NCBI GenBank assembly: GCA_026770595.1
Contig: MU634094.1
Span: 1-15,865, forward strand
Direction of reading: 5' to 3'
Source: Ochromonadaceae sp. CCMP2298
Lineage: Eukaryota > Sar > Synurophyceae > Ochromonadales > Ochromonadaceae
DNA length: 15,865 nucleotides
Below are positions 1-8,484 of the stretch, one piece after another; position 1 is the stretch's first letter, and every line of letters starts with the position of its first letter. The notes beneath the pieces were generated by a model. It searched no databases and had not been told where the DNA came from. It saw only the letters and a program-made list of their open reading frames with translations. A program made the translations under genes and the position numbers.

Positions 1-11
1 ACCTCGGAAAA

Positions 12-163
12 TGGGTTTTGGCAGGGTTTTTGTTCCCCTCGATTGAGTTTTGCGTTTCCCTCAGGAGGCGTTTGTTGCATGTCGGCCTCCGGGCCTCGGT
101 GCTAAACTTTCCCTCGGGAAACGCAAACTCAATCTCGAGGCAACGAAACCCTTCCAAAACCCA
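12..163. repeat. Imperfect inverted repeat (possible fold-back element)
   Basis: The arm at about 12-60 is the reverse complement of about 116-163, with a few mismatches and 1-2 base gaps; the spacer is about 55 bp. Shared blocks include tgggttttgg and gcgtttccc, read in the left arm. The flanks also partly match (tcgg plus an A run on the left, a T run plus ctcgg on the right). It lies about 200 bp upstream of the first gene. It could be a MITE-like element, a structured 5' leader or a chance fold-back; no target-site duplication is clear. The rest of 1-364 shows no gene. A TATA-like ctatat at about 187-192 is too weak to call. Confidence 0.6.
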
Positions 164-364
164 CTTTTTTTCTCGGCGTGAAATTACTATATCCTGACCT
201 CGCTACTAACGGTCATTTTTGGGTGCCCGTGATCAAGTGCCACCGACTCTGGACTCCTGGGGCTCTGCTCATAGCTCGTTCCAGCATTCTAATTGAGACG
301 GAAACGTCTCGGACTCAGCGGGTAGACCACAGCAGGGGCCAGCGACGGCGCGCAACTTGGAACC

Positions 365-1657
365 ATGGAGCAAGAGAAGATCTTTAACCTGCAGCTCTCC
401 ATCCAGCGAATGGAGGAGGAGCTCACTCTGTACAGGAACGGCACCACGGCGGAGCAGATGTTCGAGCTGATCAAGGAGAAGGACTCGGAACTGGAGGACG
501 TGCGTGAGAAGCTGGCTGACAGGGAAGCGAAGTTGCGAAAGTTGGCGAAGACCTCGAGCGAGGTGCTGGCCCGGTCAGAGGACCTGCAGCAGCAGAAGTC
601 CGTCCTGGAGCACCAGCTGGAGGAGGTTAGGAGGGTGGTGCGGGTGGCGGAGCTGGAGCTGGTGGGGGTGAGGAAAAGCCAAGGCGAGGAGAGCGGCAAG
701 GTGGCCTTGGCTGTGAGCAGGTGCGCGGAGGCGGAGGCACTTTTGGCCGCGGAGACAGACAAAGCGCGCAGCCTGGGCGAGCAGCTTGTCGAGAACGAGC
801 AGCACATAAGCGACCTTGAGGGTGAGTTGCTGCTGAAGGGCGAGGAGGCGGAGGAGTACCTCGCGGAGCTGAATGCCGCCACCCTCAGCAACGAAGACTC
901 ACTAGAGAAACTGGCCTTGGCGGAGGCAGAGGGAGAGAAGCTGCGCGGGCTGCTTGCGGAGGGGGACGACAGCGTGCAGCAGCTGCAGATGCGATGTGCC
1001 GCATTAGTAGGGGAGAAGGCGAAGAAGCTGAGGGAGCTGGATCGAGAGAGGCAGGAGATGATATCGCAGGTGCAGGAGTTCAAGAAGTCGATGGCGGACA
1101 GCCTAGTGCAGAGGGACGAGACTATCGCACGCCGTAACGACAAGATCAAAGAGCTCAAGCTGCAGTTGGCTATTAGCCAGGCAGATGGGCGGCTCAAGGC
1201 GCAGAGAGCGGAGGAGGCGTTGGCGGAGAGGGAGAGCTACTGGGCACAGCAGGTGCAGCTCACCTCAGTGCAGGGGCGGCTAGACGAGACACAGCGCAAG
1301 GTAGAGGCTATGGAGGTACAGCGAAAGGCGTGGAGTGACGCTAGGGCTGAGCACGAGGCCACTAAGGGCAAGTTGCTGGCCCTGGAGGAGCAGCTGAGGG
1401 AGAGGGGGGGGGTTGGGGGCAGGCGCGCACTAGCGGATAAAACCAACTGTGTGGGAGATGGGGCGGATGTGGGTTTGGCTGAGGCGATGGGGGGTGCGGG
1501 TGTGGGTGGAGCGGGCGTGTCCTGCTCCGCGGCTGTCCGGCTATCCAAGCAGCACAGCTATGCATTCTCCAAAGCGGATAGGGAGAGGGGGGCGGAGAGG
1601 GAGGGGAGCGGGGCACGGTACGACCACCAGTACCCCCGGTTCGAACCTGACGTCTAG
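365..1657 (+). CDS. Coiled-coil protein with CM1-like N-terminus and C-terminal D-box motif
   Basis: A 430-residue single-exon protein. The start is the first ATG after an in-frame TAG at 323-325 and sits in a good context (aaccATGg). Residues 1 to about 347 are an almost unbroken Glu/Lys/Leu-rich coiled coil. The N-terminus (EKIFNLQLSIQRMEEEL, residues 4-20, and the segment to about 65) resembles the Cnn_1N/CM1 motif of centrosomin, CDK5RAP2 and fungal Mto1/Pcp1 proteins, which binds gamma-tubulin complexes. That assignment rests on recalled family patterns. The tail (348-430) is Gly/Arg-rich and probably disordered. It holds RRALADKTN at residues 353-361, an exact RxxLxxxxN destruction-box match. 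The gene is convergent with the importin gene, 238 bp apart. Known from sequence: a coiled-coil protein. Inferred: a spindle-pole or MTOC component degraded through APC/C. It could instead be an unrelated myosin-tail-like protein. Confidence 0.8.
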   Translation: MEQEKIFNLQLSIQRMEEELTLYRNGTTAEQMFELIKEKDSELEDVREKLADREAKLRKLAKTSSEVLARSEDLQQQKSVLEHQLEEVRRVVRVAELELVGVRKSQGEESGKVALAVSRCAEAEALLAAETDKARSLGEQLVENEQHISDLEGELLLKGEEAEEYLAELNAATLSNEDSLEKLALAEAEGEKLRGLLAEGDDSVQQLQMRCAALVGEKAKKLRELDRERQEMISQVQEFKKSMADSLVQRDETIARRNDKIKELKLQLAISQADGRLKAQRAEEALAERESYWAQQVQLTSVQGRLDETQRKVEAMEVQRKAWSDARAEHEATKGKLLALEEQLRERGGVGGRRALADKTNCVGDGADVGLAEAMGGAGVGGAGVSCSAAVRLSKQHSYAFSKADRERGAEREGSGARYDHQYPRFEPDV

Positions 1658-1857
1658 ACAATCTTATCTGTATGGGGACCACATTTTCACCTGTAGATAT
1701 CTAGACCACCTGTCATTTACCACACGTTTGCAAACGTTTGCACAACTTTTCTCTGTAGTGCCCGACAAAAGTAAAGACGAAAAAAAAACACCGAAAACGT
1801 TCCACACTTCATCCTCTTATGGGTATTGTAAAAATCCCATCTTATTTACGAATCGAT

Positions 1858-1863
1858 TTTATT
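1858..1863 (-). promoter_or_regulatory. Poly(A) signal AATAAA of the importin gene
   Basis: The minus strand reads AATAAA about 33 nt beyond the importin stop codon, a usual place for a polyadenylation signal. No matching AATAAA is evident for the opposing coiled-coil gene in the 238-bp spacer (1658-1895). Confidence 0.4.
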
Positions 1864-1895
1864 AACAACCCCAGATTCCCGGGTCCCCTATGTTT

Positions 1896-4800
1896 TCACA
1901 CAGCTGCTCGTAGCGCCTGCTGCAGCTCGGGGGAGAGCGCCTCGAAAGCCCCCTGCGCCGCTGGGCTGCTGATGAGCGTCCGCACCTGTGCCTTGAGGCG
2001 GGCAAGGGTCTCTGGGTGCGTCATGCTCTCCTCAGTGTCGGGTGTCTGGTCGTGCAGTATCTGCGCCACGATGCGCAGCACCTGTGTGACCTCCAGTTGT
2101 CCCTGGTCGATGCCTTCGCACAGCTGTCGGGCGGAAAGGCGCGCCTGCAGCGGGTCTGTACTGAGGGGCAGACGGCTGAGCCACACTGCTGTTATCTGCT
2201 GAATACCGTCTCCCAGGGCTGTTAGGGCGCTACGGTAGAGAGGCTCGCATATGATGGTGCCCAGTGCGAACACTGCATTCTCCAGTGTTCCCTCTCCGTC
2301 CCCCTCCTCCTCCTCGTCCTCCTCCTCCTCCGCCGCCGCCGCGCTGACTATCTGCATGAGGCAGGGCAGCACCTGGCCCAAGTGGGGGGCTAGCAGCTGC
2401 GGTGCTGCGTAGACAGCCTTGGCGATGCCATACACAGACGCCTGCCGTAATTGCGCATGCTCCGAAGTGCAGTTGCGCAGGAAGACGGGCAGCAGCTGTG
2501 GCAGGTAGCGGTGCATCCCCTGCCCCCCGAACTCCACCACATCATCCACCAGGTACACTGCCACCACCTGCAGCGCTGGGGGCTGGGTGGCGGCCAGGTA
2601 GGGGCTGAAAGCGGGCGCTATGAAGTGGTCAAATTCTGGCATGAAGGCCTCCCCATGCAGCTTCAGCATCTGCCCGAAACTGTCCGCGTACGTGGTGAGC
2701 AGATCCTCCTCCTCCTCCAACTCCGCCCCAGCCGCCTCGCGATCCTCTGCGTCGAGGCCGTCGTTGCGGCCGATGGACTGCAGACGGTGCTCCCGCCTCA
2801 GGAGGCTCTCCGCGCACCTCTGTAGCAGCTGCCTAACTACGCCCTCGCACAGCGGCATGCCCGGCACCAACTTGAAGCCCCCCCTGGAGCCCATAACGCT
2901 CTCGGCACCCGAAGTATAGCACGCCTGCAACACGTCCCTAACCGCCTCGGCCCCACACGCGCGCGCCGTGATGTCCGTCTCGTCCCTCAGTGCCTCCAGC
3001 AGCTTCCCCACGCAGCCGTCCAGAACCGCCTGAAGAGATACATTGTGTGTGGGGTCGTCGGCCAAAAAACCCATCTGCACGGCATGGGAGAAAGCTTCGA
3101 ACATTTTTGCGCAAGCGAGAGCGGCACTGGATCTGATGTCTGAACTGTGCTTGTACGTTACGAGGTCTAGAAGCACCTGCAGTGAGGGTAGGATGTAGCC
3201 TCTCAGATTGCCCCTCAGGGCGTCTGCGAACTCGTACAACACGCGCGCTGCCTGATTCTTCTGCTGCACTGCGTGTGTGTTCAGACTGACCAGCTTCTTC
3301 ACCCCCGCCCCCAGACTCACCACCGCACTCTCCGTTCCTGTGTCCTCGTCCTGCACCACATCCCCCAGCACCGCGTCCTCGTCTGCATCCGTCATGCTGA
3401 ACTGCACATCCTGCCGTGCCCCTTGCAGCAGCAACTCCATCACCTGTGGGAGAAAGGGCTCAAACTGCCCCGTTAAGGCTTTGGAGATGCGCGCGCAGGC
3501 GGGGAGGATATAGTCGAATGTGGTGTCACGCTCGGTGTCCAGCTGAAGCGCTTGCATGAATAGGGTCATTATTTCTTGCGCATCTGCACCGAACACGGCC
3601 ACGCCCACTGCCTCCCCTAGCAGGCCCACACACTCCATCGCCTTGCCCCTGAGGGTGCTGAGGTCGGGTGCGGTGGCCTCCCTAAGTACCGATTTGATGC
3701 CCGGCATGAAGGAGGCGTAGTAGGGGGCGAAGGCGGGCCCGCACACCTGCGCCACGCATCCCAGCAGCACCAGGCAGGGACTGCGTACCTCCAATGGCGC
3801 GTTCTGCAGACAGCCCAGCAATGCCTGCAGCAGCGGCTCCAGCACAGGCGACAGTGTTTCAAGGTCGCAGGAGTCGGGGTTGAGCAGGTCGATCAAGGCG
3901 GTGGCTGCGTGCCCCCTCACACGGTCGCACGCCCCTTGCCCCTGCATAGCTTGGGTCAGTAGGGGCAGGAACCCCCCAATCAGCTGCGCCGAGAGCTCTG
4001 GGTATAGAACTGCGAACCGGCCTATCGTCTGTATGCCCTCGAATCTCACGCGTGGGCTTGAGTCCTGCAGCGCCTGTGTGAGGAAGGCCAGGGCCTGGGG
4101 CAGGTAGCGAGTGAAATGCTTGGTAGACCCCTCTGCCAGTCGACACAGAGCCGCCACCGCCGCGCGTCTCTTTTTATAATCTGGGTCTGCAGAGTACTGT
4201 GTGACCATCGCCAGCACCAGCTCGGAGACGCTCTTGCCACCCAGGCCCGCCGCCATGCGCTCCACCGCCTCGTCACCTACGGAGGAGTTCTCGTCCGCGG
4301 GCTCTTCGCTGTACACGCCAGCAGCCCACTCCCCGTCCTCCTCCTCCACCTCCAGCATCAAGCTCATCGCCAAGGGCACCAGGCCCTGCACCAAACCGGG
4401 GCAGCGGCGGGCCAGCGCTGGAGCCGTCTCTGTAATCGTTACTAGCAATTCTAGCGCCATAGAGCGAGTGGAGAACTCTAGTCCCTGAGCGTTCCCCACC
4501 TGCAGCATGGCACCCGCCACTGCCTCCAGAGAGCCCTTGAAGAACCCCGGCCTCTCCTGCGCTACTGTCACCAAATACTCCACAATCTTCGTGGCGTCTA
4601 TCTCCTCCCCCGTTGAGAGTGCCACGCCGAGCACGGCCAGCATGGGCTGCAGTGCGGGCTTGAAGGCGTCCACGGCCTCCTCCCCCTCCAGTGACACGAT
4701 GCACGCACCGGCCGCCTTGGCACAGGCGATCTGCACCTGCGCATCGCCAACCATGAACTGCCCCAGAAAGGGGGTCAGCAGGGGCAGGTGCTTGAGGATG

Positions 4801-5252
4801 TCCTCGGGGCAGTAGTCGGACAGGATCTCCACCAATCCCAGCACCGGCACCATCATCTTGGGACGGTCCTGGGCGGAGGATGCGTAGTGGATGATGGAGG
4901 GGATCAGCTCGTCCCAGGGGCACTTCAGACAGGACTGCGCCATCACGTGCGCCAGGCGGTGCAGCATCATGGCGTTGGTCTCTTGGGCCCAGACGCTCAT
5001 CAGGCGTGCTCGCATGGAATGCGTGGCCTCGGGGGAGATGCGCACCGCGTGCTTCTCCAACGCCCTACGTAGCAGCACGGCGGAAAAAGAGCGCAGCACG
5101 GGGTTGCCGTCAACTGCGAAGGTCTCCATCAGCGCGTTGAGGCAGGGGTCTAGGTTGGACTGCAGCTGCGCCTCGAAGTACTCCTCTGCGCCTCTGCGCG
5201 TCTGGTTGTCCGTGGACATCAGCGCCGACAGCACGGCCGCGAAGTCGCTCAT
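1896..5252 (-). CDS. IPO5: Importin-5 / Kap121-type karyopherin beta
   Basis: A nuclear import receptor that carries cargo, including ribosomal proteins, through the nuclear pore and releases it on RanGTP binding. It is 1118 residues with no intron, close to the roughly 1100 of human IPO5. HEAT-type helical repeats run through the whole protein. The N-terminal importin-beta region (about 1-100) includes the NQTRRGAEEYFE helix. Family landmarks occur in order: an acidic loop (LEVEEEDGEW, about 300), then ERMAAGLGGK (about 330); FMPGIKSVLREA and LRGKAMECVGLLGEAVG in the middle; a second acidic loop (DADEDAVLGDVVQDED, about 620); a third (ELEEEEDLL, about 845); and a C-terminal LSPELQQAL matching the family end. 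A Glu/Asp run (about 972-987) is longer than in relatives. The frame stays open upstream to an ATG at 5504. I chose 5252 because MSDFAAVLSALM fits the family N-terminus and the 84 extra codons look like spacer. It lies 288 bp downstream of eIF3B on the same strand. Confidence 0.93.
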   Translation of the reverse strand: MSDFAAVLSALMSTDNQTRRGAEEYFEAQLQSNLDPCLNALMETFAVDGNPVLRSFSAVLLRRALEKHAVRISPEATHSMRARLMSVWAQETNAMMLHRLAHVMAQSCLKCPWDELIPSIIHYASSAQDRPKMMVPVLGLVEILSDYCPEDILKHLPLLTPFLGQFMVGDAQVQIACAKAAGACIVSLEGEEAVDAFKPALQPMLAVLGVALSTGEEIDATKIVEYLVTVAQERPGFFKGSLEAVAGAMLQVGNAQGLEFSTRSMALELLVTITETAPALARRCPGLVQGLVPLAMSLMLEVEEEDGEWAAGVYSEEPADENSSVGDEAVERMAAGLGGKSVSELVLAMVTQYSADPDYKKRRAAVAALCRLAEGSTKHFTRYLPQALAFLTQALQDSSPRVRFEGIQTIGRFAVLYPELSAQLIGGFLPLLTQAMQGQGACDRVRGHAATALIDLLNPDSCDLETLSPVLEPLLQALLGCLQNAPLEVRSPCLVLLGCVAQVCGPAFAPYYASFMPGIKSVLREATAPDLSTLRGKAMECVGLLGEAVGVAVFGADAQEIMTLFMQALQLDTERDTTFDYILPACARISKALTGQFEPFLPQVMELLLQGARQDVQFSMTDADEDAVLGDVVQDEDTGTESAVVSLGAGVKKLVSLNTHAVQQKNQAARVLYEFADALRGNLRGYILPSLQVLLDLVTYKHSSDIRSSAALACAKMFEAFSHAVQMGFLADDPTHNVSLQAVLDGCVGKLLEALRDETDITARACGAEAVRDVLQACYTSGAESVMGSRGGFKLVPGMPLCEGVVRQLLQRCAESLLRREHRLQSIGRNDGLDAEDREAAGAELEEEEDLLTTYADSFGQMLKLHGEAFMPEFDHFIAPAFSPYLAATQPPALQVVAVYLVDDVVEFGGQGMHRYLPQLLPVFLRNCTSEHAQLRQASVYGIAKAVYAAPQLLAPHLGQVLPCLMQIVSAAAAEEEEDEEEEGDGEGTLENAVFALGTIICEPLYRSALTALGDGIQQITAVWLSRLPLSTDPLQARLSARQLCEGIDQGQLEVTQVLRIVAQILHDQTPDTEESMTHPETLARLKAQVRTLISSPAAQGAFEALSPELQQALRAAV

Positions 5253-5340
5253 CGCTCTCTGCACAGGATAGGAGGTCCCACAGAGGTACTTTTGGCGGGA
5301 TGAAGTGCTCTCACTTCGAAGCGAACAGACCAACATATCG

Positions 5341-5370
5341 TCAAAAAGCAAATGATCAAAAAGCAAATGA
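5341..5370. repeat. 15-bp direct tandem duplication
   Basis: Two perfect copies of tcaaaaagcaaatga stand head to tail, about 90-120 bp upstream of the importin start codon. They lie in the spacer (5253-5540) holding the importin promoter and the eIF3B 3' end. It may be a duplicated regulatory word or simple slippage. The spacer also contains the 12-bp palindrome gaacctaggttc (5528-5539) just past the eIF3B stop. I saw no clear TATA box or AATAAA on the minus strand. Confidence 0.85.
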
Positions 5371-5540
5371 TCCAATCGATTTGATTTTGAAAATTTTGAA
5401 GACCCACCTCTTTTTGACTGGGAAGAAATGTGTTTCTTTGGACCCAAAAGTGGTTGTTTTTTCATACCCCGGAAGTGACAAGCCCAAATACTTTCCAAAG
5501 TCACTTATCTATCGCTATCACAATCACGAACCTAGGTTCT

Positions 5541-7811
5541 TTAACGCTGCACGATCTGGTCACTGGACTTGAGCACCGTCTCGTCCACCACCAGCTCGAC
5601 CAGGTAGTTGCGGTCATCGTCCGAATCGTACCCGCCGCGCAGGGCTACGCGCTGGGGCTTCATGGCCGCAGCAATGGCTCTGTTGCGGTTCAGCCAGGCC
5701 AGGAACCCCTCCGCCTGCTTGAAGCGCGCCGCCTGCACCTCCTGGTTGAGCTCCTGCTTCTTCTGCCTGTCCTCTCTCTCGAACATCTTCTCGAACTTGC
5801 GCAGGTTCTTGATGACCTTCTTGCGCTCCTCCGAGGAGAGCAGGCCCTTCGGCCTTGGCCTCCAGGAGAACTGGTAGAGCTTCTCCTTCTTCGCCTTGAA
5901 GAGCAGCTTGCCCTGGAAGGTGTACACGTTGAAGCCGTCTTCGAAGTTGGCCTTGGCTGCGGAGTTGCGCAGGTCGGTGATGGTGCAGGAGGCGATGAAA
6001 CGGCCAGAGGGGTCCCAGTAGAGGCGGGAGCAGCGGTCGTGGCGCAGACCCGCCGCCAGCTGCGTGTTAGATTCCACGTCGTGTAGCTCAAAGATGCATG
6101 TGTCGGGTGCGAAGTAGGCTAGTGCTACCACGCCGCCTGCGGGTGACCACAGCACCTCGTTGCACTGCACGCCTGTCTTCGTGAACAGGTGCGTCAGCTC
6201 TTGTCTGAACGCGCCCTTCGCGTCAACTAGCACCTTCGAGGCCATGCTGTAGAAGGCGATGGAGGGGGAGCGCGGCTCGCCGTGCATGATGACGATCTTA
6301 TCCCCGGAGGGCTCCCAGCTGACGTGCAGGATGGGCTCCTGCAGCTCGATCTGCTCCACCGGCACGCCCGCGTCCTTGACTCTGAAGAACATCAGCACGT
6401 AGGACTTCTTCTTGCCCTGCATCTTGGTCATGTGCACGCACAGGAACTCTCCGTCGTTCTGCCACACCATGCGGCCGTTCTGCACCTCGAACATCTTCCT
6501 TGAGCACACGTCCTCGCGCGTGGGGATCTGAATGATGTTGATCATGGCGGGGTAGTTGCCCACAGAGGGTGTCCAGTAACTGATAAGGTTGGACTTAGGG
6601 GACCACGCAAAGTCCAGCATTTCCTTCGTAGAGATAGACTTCTTGTCCATCAGCGTCATGCTAGGCATCTCATACACGGTGAGAATGTCTGCCCCAAGGC
6701 GTGCTAAGTACTTCCCATCGGGAGACCACTTGAGTCTGTTGGGCTCCTGCAGAGGGGTGACCTTGTCAGACCCCACATCTTTGTGCTCCGTATTGCCCTC
6801 CTGGATGGTGAAACACCCAGTATCCCCGCTGTACCCCATCACCCTTCCTCGGATGACCCGGTCCACCTTGCGGGCGTTGGGGTTGGCGTCCTCTGCGGGT
6901 GGGATGATGGCCTGCACTTGGAACTTAAGGTCCAGGGGGTTCTTCAGCTCGAACGTGCGCAGTTTCGTGTTGTCCCTTACGTCCCACACGATGATGGCCT
7001 CTGCGGGGTTGAGGTTCTCGTGGAAGGTGTAGCGGTAAGTGATGATGTAGTTCTCGCAAGGGGAAAAGGCCAGCTCCTCCACACGGGGGTGCATAAACCG
7101 GCCGGCGGATTCGAAGTTGGTCGAGCCCCATAGCTTTATGCCCTGTGCGTGGAAAGTGGCCAGGTAGGTGCCCTGCGGGGACCAGGTGACGTAGCTCTCG
7201 CACCACACCTTGCCATCCTTCTTCTCCTCCTCGCCCCCGTAGACCAAAGTGGGCTCCTCTCCTGTGTGGTTGCACCAGAAGATCTCCGTCTCGGGCCCGT
7301 ACCGCACCACCAGCTGGTCTCTGCACTGCGTGTCCGTCAGCCAAGACGTGGGGTCAGGCCTGGGGTTGAAAGGCGGCGGCGTGGGGGCCACGTACTCCTC
7401 GGGGATGGAGGCGTACCGGTCGAGGTCTGCGTACATGTTCACCTGGAAGCTGTGCTTCTTGTCGATGGCGAAGCCCTGCGTCACCTTCACCGCCTCCTCC
7501 GCGTTCTCCTTGCTCGCAAAGCGCACATAGCAGAACCCGTATGTGGTCCCGCTCTCCTCGTTGAAAGGCATGTATATGTCCTCCTCGGTGATGGGCGCGA
7601 TGCGTAAATAGATCTTCATCAGCACCTGCATCAGCTTGGGGATTTTCTCCTTGGGCACCGCGGGGATATTATCCACAGTGATGCATGTCGAGAAGTCGGG
7701 CTGGAAGACAGGCAGCTTGCTCTGGTCGAACTTGTCGATGCCCTCCAGCTCTAGGTAGTCCTTGATGTCATCGTAGTCATCCAGGGATTTGATATAGTCG
7801 AGGTCCGCCAT
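5541..7811 (-). CDS. EIF3B: Translation initiation factor eIF3 subunit b
   Basis: A core scaffold of the cytoplasmic eIF3 complex, which binds the 40S subunit, recruits the initiator complex and mRNA, and contacts eIF3a, eIF3i and eIF3g. It is 756 residues, within the family range (yeast Prt1 763, human 814), with no intron. An acidic N-terminal stretch (1-30) precedes an RRM at about 42-124, with an RNP2-like CITVDNIP (43-50) and an RNP1-like YGFCYVRF (91-98). The linker YADLDRYASIPEEY and the block beginning WLTDTQCRDQLVVRYG are typical of eIF3b. Residues about 190-640 form the WD40-like nine-bladed propeller, with repeated blade motifs such as TWSPQGTYLATF, KWSPDGKYLARLG and YWDPSGRFIASC. 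A charged C-terminal helix (about 655-720) is the expected docking segment for partner subunits. The start MADLDYIKSLDDYDD is the first Met. It is divergent from the TRPC4AP gene, 673 bp apart. Confidence 0.96.
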   Translation of the reverse strand: MADLDYIKSLDDYDDIKDYLELEGIDKFDQSKLPVFQPDFSTCITVDNIPAVPKEKIPKLMQVLMKIYLRIAPITEEDIYMPFNEESGTTYGFCYVRFASKENAEEAVKVTQGFAIDKKHSFQVNMYADLDRYASIPEEYVAPTPPPFNPRPDPTSWLTDTQCRDQLVVRYGPETEIFWCNHTGEEPTLVYGGEEEKKDGKVWCESYVTWSPQGTYLATFHAQGIKLWGSTNFESAGRFMHPRVEELAFSPCENYIITYRYTFHENLNPAEAIIVWDVRDNTKLRTFELKNPLDLKFQVQAIIPPAEDANPNARKVDRVIRGRVMGYSGDTGCFTIQEGNTEHKDVGSDKVTPLQEPNRLKWSPDGKYLARLGADILTVYEMPSMTLMDKKSISTKEMLDFAWSPKSNLISYWTPSVGNYPAMINIIQIPTREDVCSRKMFEVQNGRMVWQNDGEFLCVHMTKMQGKKKSYVLMFFRVKDAGVPVEQIELQEPILHVSWEPSGDKIVIMHGEPRSPSIAFYSMASKVLVDAKGAFRQELTHLFTKTGVQCNEVLWSPAGGVVALAYFAPDTCIFELHDVESNTQLAAGLRHDRCSRLYWDPSGRFIASCTITDLRNSAAKANFEDGFNVYTFQGKLLFKAKKEKLYQFSWRPRPKGLLSSEERKKVIKNLRKFEKMFEREDRQKKQELNQEVQAARFKQAEGFLAWLNRNRAIAAAMKPQRVALRGGYDSDDDRNYLVELVVDETVLKSSDQIVQR

Positions 7812-8484
7812 TGCAGTTGCAACCAGTCAGTCCGGGAAAGTGAGCTGATTATTTCCAGACGCGCGTGAGAGGGTGAACAGAGCTGAGGGTAGTCTCACTC
7901 GCTTGAAGGATGAACTGCCGAGCTAGAGGAGGCAAGCTGATCGATGGGTTCGTTCGAACTCGTGCGCCTTGGTCTCTTTGTGCTGCATGGACGCGAAGAC
8001 TGGGAGCCACACGAGTTTTTTCTTAACCCTTTCCAGTACGTACAAAAATAAAAGCGTCAATTCATGGTAATTTGTTGGTAGTAATTCTTCAATAGCTCAT
8101 CTAAAAAAGATTTATGTAAATTTATATTCTAATTTAATGCAAGTAATTAGTATAATGCACATCTTTGTAGTTCAATATATATTATAAATCTGTTGTTAAT
8201 GAATGATTTGGAGGTTAGGGCGCCTTAAATCAATTTCACCTCGACTGGCTTTTACAGATAGTAGCAAATTCGGGTATAAAAGCGGTAAAAAAAGCATTTC
8301 ACCACGTTTACCCCAAAACTAAGAAGAGAGGCCTCCGCTGGACTGCTCTTAAAAGAGTCCCTGTTGGTCACACTTTGCAACACCTGCTGCCCACAACGAG
8401 GAGACCTCAGGCGCAGCCACACAGGCACATTTGCGAGGGCTGGAAGTCGCCTAGGAAAGCGCGCATCTCGGATAGCTAATAACC
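7812..8484. promoter_or_regulatory. Divergent intergenic promoter region (eIF3B / TRPC4AP)
   Basis: This 673-bp gene-free stretch separates two start codons facing away from each other, so it should contain both promoters and 5' leaders. Composition changes sharply: the flanks are mixed or GC-rich, while about 8035-8285 is strongly AT-rich with runs such as atatatattataaat. The AT core may be a nucleosome-depleted region. No ORF, tRNA or conserved RNA is recognisable. Confidence 0.6.
8275..8281 (+). promoter_or_regulatory. Candidate TATA box for the TRPC4AP gene
   Basis: TATAAAA lies at the right edge of the AT-rich core, 210 bp before the ATG at 8485. If used, transcription would start near 8305, giving a leader of about 180 nt. 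A similar box lies about 215 bp before the MGAT1 start. Short AT words are common here, so this is tentative. Confidence 0.35.

Noticed and set aside
289-1197. A 302-codon open frame on the minus strand, Ser-rich
   Set aside because: It is antisense to the coiled-coil gene. Glu/Lys/Leu-rich codons read backwards give Ser-rich open frames, and it shows no domain or start signal.
5252-5504. Importin start at the upstream ATG (5504)
   Set aside because: The added residues have no family similarity, include a tandem-repeat peptide and are AT-rich like the spacer.
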